From Rhodococcus sp. 105337 (GTDB taxonomy: Bacteria; Actinomycetota; Actinomycetes; Mycobacteriales; Mycobacteriaceae), in the NCBI RefSeq assembly GCF_012844225.1, contig NZ_JABAGQ010000008.1, positions 62,001-126,000 on the forward strand: DNA of 64,000 nt, in the 5' to 3' direction. Below are positions 61,093-64,000 of this stretch, piece by piece. The notes under the pieces are model-generated. The model saw only the letters and a list, made by a program, of their open reading frames with translations. It was not told the DNA's origin and did not search any database. A program made the position numbers and the translations under genes. How positions within the stretch are numbered: the stretch's first letter is position 1; each line of letters begins with the position of its first letter.

Positions 61093-62312
61093 TCGACCCG
61101 ACCGACGTTTCCGACCGACAACCGGATGGATGTGCCTTGCTCCACGCTGCCCTCGACCGACTCGACGCCGCCACCACCGAGCTCGATCCGCCTTTCGCCG
61201 CACTCGACCTGCAGACCCTGCGCGGCAATGCGCGGGACTTGGTCCGGCGTGCGGGAGGCACGCCCGTCCGGGTCGCGAGCAAATCGGTGCGGTGCCGCGC
61301 GGTCCTCGAGGAGGTTCTCGGCCCCGGACTGACGGAGCGTGAGGGATTTCGGGGGATCATGGCGTACTCCCTGCGGGAGGCGTTGTGGCTCGTGGAACAA
61401 GGAGCGCGCGACGTACTGATGGGCTACCCGACCGTCGACCGGGGCGCACTGGCCGAATTGGCTTCCCGCCCTGCCGCGCTCGACTCCATCACGTTGATGA
61501 TCGACTCGGACGCGCACCTGAGCATCATCCGTAATGCCATGGGGGAGGCGCGTGTACGGCCGCGGGTGTGCGTGGATGTCGACGCATCGCTTCGCGTCGG
61601 ACCGGTGCACCTGGGGGTGCGGCGTTCGCCGCTGCGCACCCCGGACCAGGTGGCCGCGCTGGCGCACCGTGCAGACTCCGCCGGCTTCGCCGTAGTCGGA
61701 GTGATGTTCTACGAAGCCCAGATCGCCGGTCTCCCGGACTCTTCGGCTCCGGTCCGCTGGGTCAAGCGCGCGTCCGCTGCCGAACTCGCCACCCGGCGCG
61801 GCGCCGTGGTCGACGCGGTGCGTGCCGTCGTCGGCGACCTCGAGATCGTCAACAGCGGTGGAACGGGTTCTCTCGAGGTCAGCTCCGCCGATGCGGTCGT
61901 CACCGAGGTCACCGCCGGATCGGGACTCTACGTCCCCACCCTGTTCGACCACTACCGCGCGTTCACGCCCCAGCCGTCGCTCTTCTTCGCGTTGCCCGCG
62001 GTGCGGAAACCCGCAGCGGCGATCACGACCTTGTTCGGCGGCGGGTACATCGCCTCGGGACCGGCCTCCACCTCGCGGGTGCCGCGCCCCGTGCGCCCTG
62101 CGGGACTGAGATTGCTCCGTAACGAGGGTGCCGGCGAGGTGCAGACACCGGTGACGGGTCGTGCGGCACGGGACATCCCGATCGGCGACCGGGTCTGGTT
62201 TCGGCACGCGAAGGCCGGTGAACTGTGTGAGCGTTTCGACCGTTTGTACGTCGTGGACGGCGAGACCCGCGTCGAGGTACCCACTTACCGTGGCGAGGGT
62301 CATTGCTGGTGA
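61089..62312 (+). CDS. PLP-dependent D-amino-acid aldolase/deaminase-like enzyme (alanine racemase fold)
   Basis: A 407-residue enzyme. The N-terminal TIM barrel has the PLP Lys in VRVASKSVRCRAVLEEVL (about 56-73), then GFRGIMAYSLREALWL, GIDxD-like MIDSDAHL and VCVDVDASLRVG. The C-terminal beta domain carries the DSD1-like metal region (GDRVWFRHAKAGELCERFDRL). D-threonine aldolases and D-serine dehydratases share this fold; substrate cannot be read. GTG 61089 overlaps the tetR stop, so regulator and enzyme are coupled. Confidence 0.8.
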   Translation: MIDPTDVSDRQPDGCALLHAALDRLDAATTELDPPFAALDLQTLRGNARDLVRRAGGTPVRVASKSVRCRAVLEEVLGPGLTEREGFRGIMAYSLREALWLVEQGARDVLMGYPTVDRGALAELASRPAALDSITLMIDSDAHLSIIRNAMGEARVRPRVCVDVDASLRVGPVHLGVRRSPLRTPDQVAALAHRADSAGFAVVGVMFYEAQIAGLPDSSAPVRWVKRASAAELATRRGAVVDAVRAVVGDLEIVNSGGTGSLEVSSADAVVTEVTAGSGLYVPTLFDHYRAFTPQPSLFFALPAVRKPAAAITTLFGGGYIASGPASTSRVPRPVRPAGLRLLRNEGAGEVQTPVTGRAARDIPIGDRVWFRHAKAGELCERFDRLYVVDGETRVEVPTYRGEGHCW

Positions 62313-62346
62313 ACGGCCGGCGGTGACCGGATGGAAGGATGCGCCC

Positions 62347-62961
62347 ATGCCTTTCTTCCCGGGAAGCACCGGCCGGATGCATTGGCGGCACTGGTCCGTC
62401 GACGAACCCCGCGCCGGAGTGGTCTTCGCGCACGGGATGGGGCAGCACACCGGTCACTACCACCGATTCGCCGGGGGACTCGCCGCGCACGGTATCGCAC
62501 TTTGGGGCCTCGATCTGGCGGGCCACGGATTGTCGGAAGGGCAACCGGGGCAGGCCGGAGACACAGCGGACCATGCCGCGGATCTGGCGACACTCACCGC
62601 TGTCGCCGAACCGAGTGGAGTGCCGCTCGTGCTCATGGGCCATTCGCTCGGCGCGGCGTCGTCTCTGGCACTTCTGCGCTCCGATGCCGCACGGTTCCGC
62701 GGTGTGGTGCTGTGCGGCACGCCGCGCCGGGCTGCGGTTCCGGAGACCGCGGCTCTGCTCTCCGCGACCGGCCTGGCGGCCCTCGCACTGCACGGCCTCG
62801 ACGACAGGCTGGCTCCCGTCGGACCCGTGCGCGAGTGGGCCGCGTCGATCCCCACCCTGCGCTGGCGGGACTTTGCCGATGCCGGGCACGACCTGCTGCA
62901 CGAGCCCGGACACCGGCTCGTGACGGACGAGGTCGCCGGCTTCGTGCTCGAGGTGTCGTGA
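62347..62961 (+). CDS. Small alpha/beta hydrolase (monoacylglycerol-lipase-like)
   Basis: A 204-residue hydrolase. The triad is visible: nucleophile MGHSLGAASS (Ser about 100), Asp in LALHGLDDRLAPVG and His in FADAGHDLLHEPG. The oxyanion loop is FAHGMGQHTGHYHRFAGGL. Usual members have about 270-280 residues; the cap domain seems shortened to a few residues. Follows the PLP enzyme by 34 bases. GGAAGG at proper distance favours ATG 62347. Convergent with the acyl-CoA synthetase gene. Confidence 0.8.
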   Translation: MPFFPGSTGRMHWRHWSVDEPRAGVVFAHGMGQHTGHYHRFAGGLAAHGIALWGLDLAGHGLSEGQPGQAGDTADHAADLATLTAVAEPSGVPLVLMGHSLGAASSLALLRSDAARFRGVVLCGTPRRAAVPETAALLSATGLAALALHGLDDRLAPVGPVREWAASIPTLRWRDFADAGHDLLHEPGHRLVTDEVAGFVLEVS

Positions 62962-63010
62962 ACGCGCCGGGCGGCGGCGTGCCCGATGGTGTGACCCAGC
63001 TGGTGTGAAA

Positions 63011-63051
63011 CGCACTGTGCCCCTCGCCGGTCGGGCGAGGGGCACAGTGCG
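63011..63051. terminator. Strong bidirectional hairpin
   Basis: An 18-bp perfect stem (63011-63028 with 63034-63051) and a 5-base loop lie between the convergent hydrolase and acyl-CoA synthetase genes. It is the longest perfect hairpin in the window. Confidence 0.85.
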
Positions 63052-63076
63052 CAGTGTTGCTACGAAGCTGTCTCGA

Positions 63077-64000
63077 TCAGTTGTAGATCGAGGCGATCTC
63101 CGAGCCGTGCTTCTCGTGGATGATGTTCCGCTTGAGCTTGAGCGTCGGCGTCAATTCGCCTGTCTCGATGCTGAAGTCGGTATCGAGAATCCGGTACTTC
63201 TTGATCGCTTCGGCCTTGGACACCTTCTTGTTGGTGTCGGCGACCGCAGTGTCGATCTCGGCGATCAGGTCCGCGTTCTTGATCAGGTCGGCGACGGGAG
63301 TCCCGGCCGGCAGGCTGTGGCGCTCGAGCCAGCCCGGCAGCGCCTCCTGATCGATGGTGATCAGTGCGCCGATGAAGGGCTTCGAATCACCGACGACGAG
63401 CACCTGGCTGATCAGCGGGTGCGCACGCAGCGAATCCTCGAGGATCGCCGGAGCGACGTTCTTGCCGCCCGCGGTGACGATGAGTTCCTTCTTGCGGCCC
63501 GTGATCGAGACGAAACCGTTCTCGTCGATCGCACCGATGTCGCCGGTGTGGAACCAGCCCTCGCGGATCGCGTCCTTGGTGGCTTCGTCGTTCTGCCAGT
63601 AACCCTCGAAGACCTGTGGGCCCTTGAGCAGCAGTTCGCCGTCTTCGGCGATCTTCGCGGCGCAGCCGTTGAACGGCTTGCCGACACTGCCGATCTTCTG
63701 TGCGGCGGGGGTGTTCATGATGATGCCGCCGGTGGTCTCGGTCAGGCCGTAGCCCTCGAGCACGTTGACGCCGACTCCGCGGAAGAAGTGTCCGAGGCGC
63801 GCGCCCAGTGCGGCACCGCCGGCGACGGCCATGCTCGCCTTGCCGCCGAGAGCAGCACGCAGCTTGCCGTAGACGAGCCGGTCGAAGACCGCGTGCTTGA
63901 TCTTCAGGCCCAGGCCCGGTCCGCCCGTCTCGAGCGACTGGCTGTACTGGATCGCGACGTCGGAGGCCTTCTCGAAGATCTTGCCCTTGCCGCCGTCGTA
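63077..64000 (-). CDS. Long-chain acyl-CoA synthetase, 3' part (partial)
   Basis: The frame stays open through the right edge; about 307 C-terminal residues are present. It is an ANL-family acyl-CoA synthetase of the FadD15/long-chain type: [33 protein letters not shown] (A5 motif), [36 protein letters not shown] (A7-A8 with the hinge) and the C-terminal domain ending [18 protein letters not shown]. It has the C-terminal domain that the gene at 56071 lacks. Upstream promoter is outside the window. Confidence 0.9.
   Translation of the reverse strand, partial: YDGGKGKIFEKASDVAIQYSQSLETGGPGLGLKIKHAVFDRLVYGKLRAALGGKASMAVAGGAALGARLGHFFRGVGVNVLEGYGLTETTGGIIMNTPAAQKIGSVGKPFNGCAAKIAEDGELLLKGPQVFEGYWQNDEATKDAIREGWFHTGDIGAIDENGFVSITGRKKELIVTAGGKNVAPAILEDSLRAHPLISQVLVVGDSKPFIGALITIDQEALPGWLERHSLPAGTPVADLIKNADLIAEIDTAVADTNKKVSKAEAIKKYRILDTDFSIETGELTPTLKLKRNIIHEKHGSEIASIYN

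Overview
The window is a 64 kb piece of a high-GC actinobacterial chromosome, most likely a Rhodococcus (Mycobacteriales; genus inferred). The evidence is the very high GC, frequent GTG starts, the KGD-type 2-oxoglutarate decarboxylase, LpqY-SugABC trehalose importer, SigE-RseA-HtrA-TatB block, glucosyl-3-phosphoglycerate synthase and Eis-like acetyltransferase. From memory, the gene order follows M. tuberculosis H37Rv from about Rv1208 (gpgS) through Rv1212c/1213 (glgM/glgC), Rv1220c-1224 (OMT, sigE, rseA, htrA, tatB), Rv1229c-1238 (mrp, cell-wall genes, lpqY-sugABC), Rv1239c (corA) to Rv1248c (kgd) and Rv1250 (MFS), with Rhodococcus-specific insertions. I see no tRNA or rRNA gene, IS element, prophage, plasmid part or CRISPR array.

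Layout. 1-6.6 kb: gpgS 3' end, DivIVA-like protein, tag glycosylase, DUF3117 protein, rRNA methyltransferase, glgM and glgC with a CsoR/RicR-type metal sensor and its operator between them, and an O-methyltransferase. 6.7-15.3 kb: envelope-stress block (sigE, rseA, htrA, tatB), mrp, two lytic-transglycosylase-like secreted proteins (one lacking the catalytic Glu), DUF1003 and MgtE-N/CBS proteins. 15.5-20.5 kb: small membrane and stress proteins, a CitE-like lyase, a coiled-coil protein and an Eis-like GNAT enzyme. 20.6-24.9 kb: lpqY-sugA-sugB-sugC. 25-34.4 kb: ParB-like protein, AlkZ-like protein, SUFU protein, GT-C-like membrane protein, corA, PHP phosphoesterase, a repeat-bearing membrane protein, malic enzyme and a small ProX-like lipoprotein. 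34.4-39.2 kb: DUF1707 protein and an esterase-SDR-flavin monooxygenase operon facing a TetR gene across a palindromic operator. 39.3-49.2 kb: kgd, a fused ABC exporter and an ABC ATPase/permease pair. 49.4-64 kb: P450, EcsC-like, AraC, VOC, glutathionyl-hydroquinone-reductase-like, GNAT, MFS, a degenerate acyl-CoA synthetase, enoyl-CoA hydratase, adenine-deaminase-like enzyme, sugar-lactone oxidase, TetR, PLP aldolase-like enzyme, a small hydrolase, and the 3' part of a long-chain acyl-CoA synthetase.

How it works together. GlgC and GlgM feed alpha-glucan synthesis, and LpqY-SugABC recovers trehalose, so the window holds two arms of glucan/trehalose metabolism. SigE, RseA and HtrA form the envelope-stress circuit, beside Tat export and cell-wall enzymes. 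Kgd and malic enzyme sit at TCA-cycle nodes.

Two signals run across the window. About fifteen genes have a TANNNT-like hexamer ending 6-7 bases before the start codon, the signature of leaderless transcription. Most convergent or operon-end junctions carry long, near-perfect GC hairpins without a T tract. The most unusual proteins are three apparently inactive or altered members of enzyme families: a Glu-to-Ala transglycosylase, an acyl-CoA synthetase without its P-loop and C-terminal domain, and an Mrp protein without CxxC.
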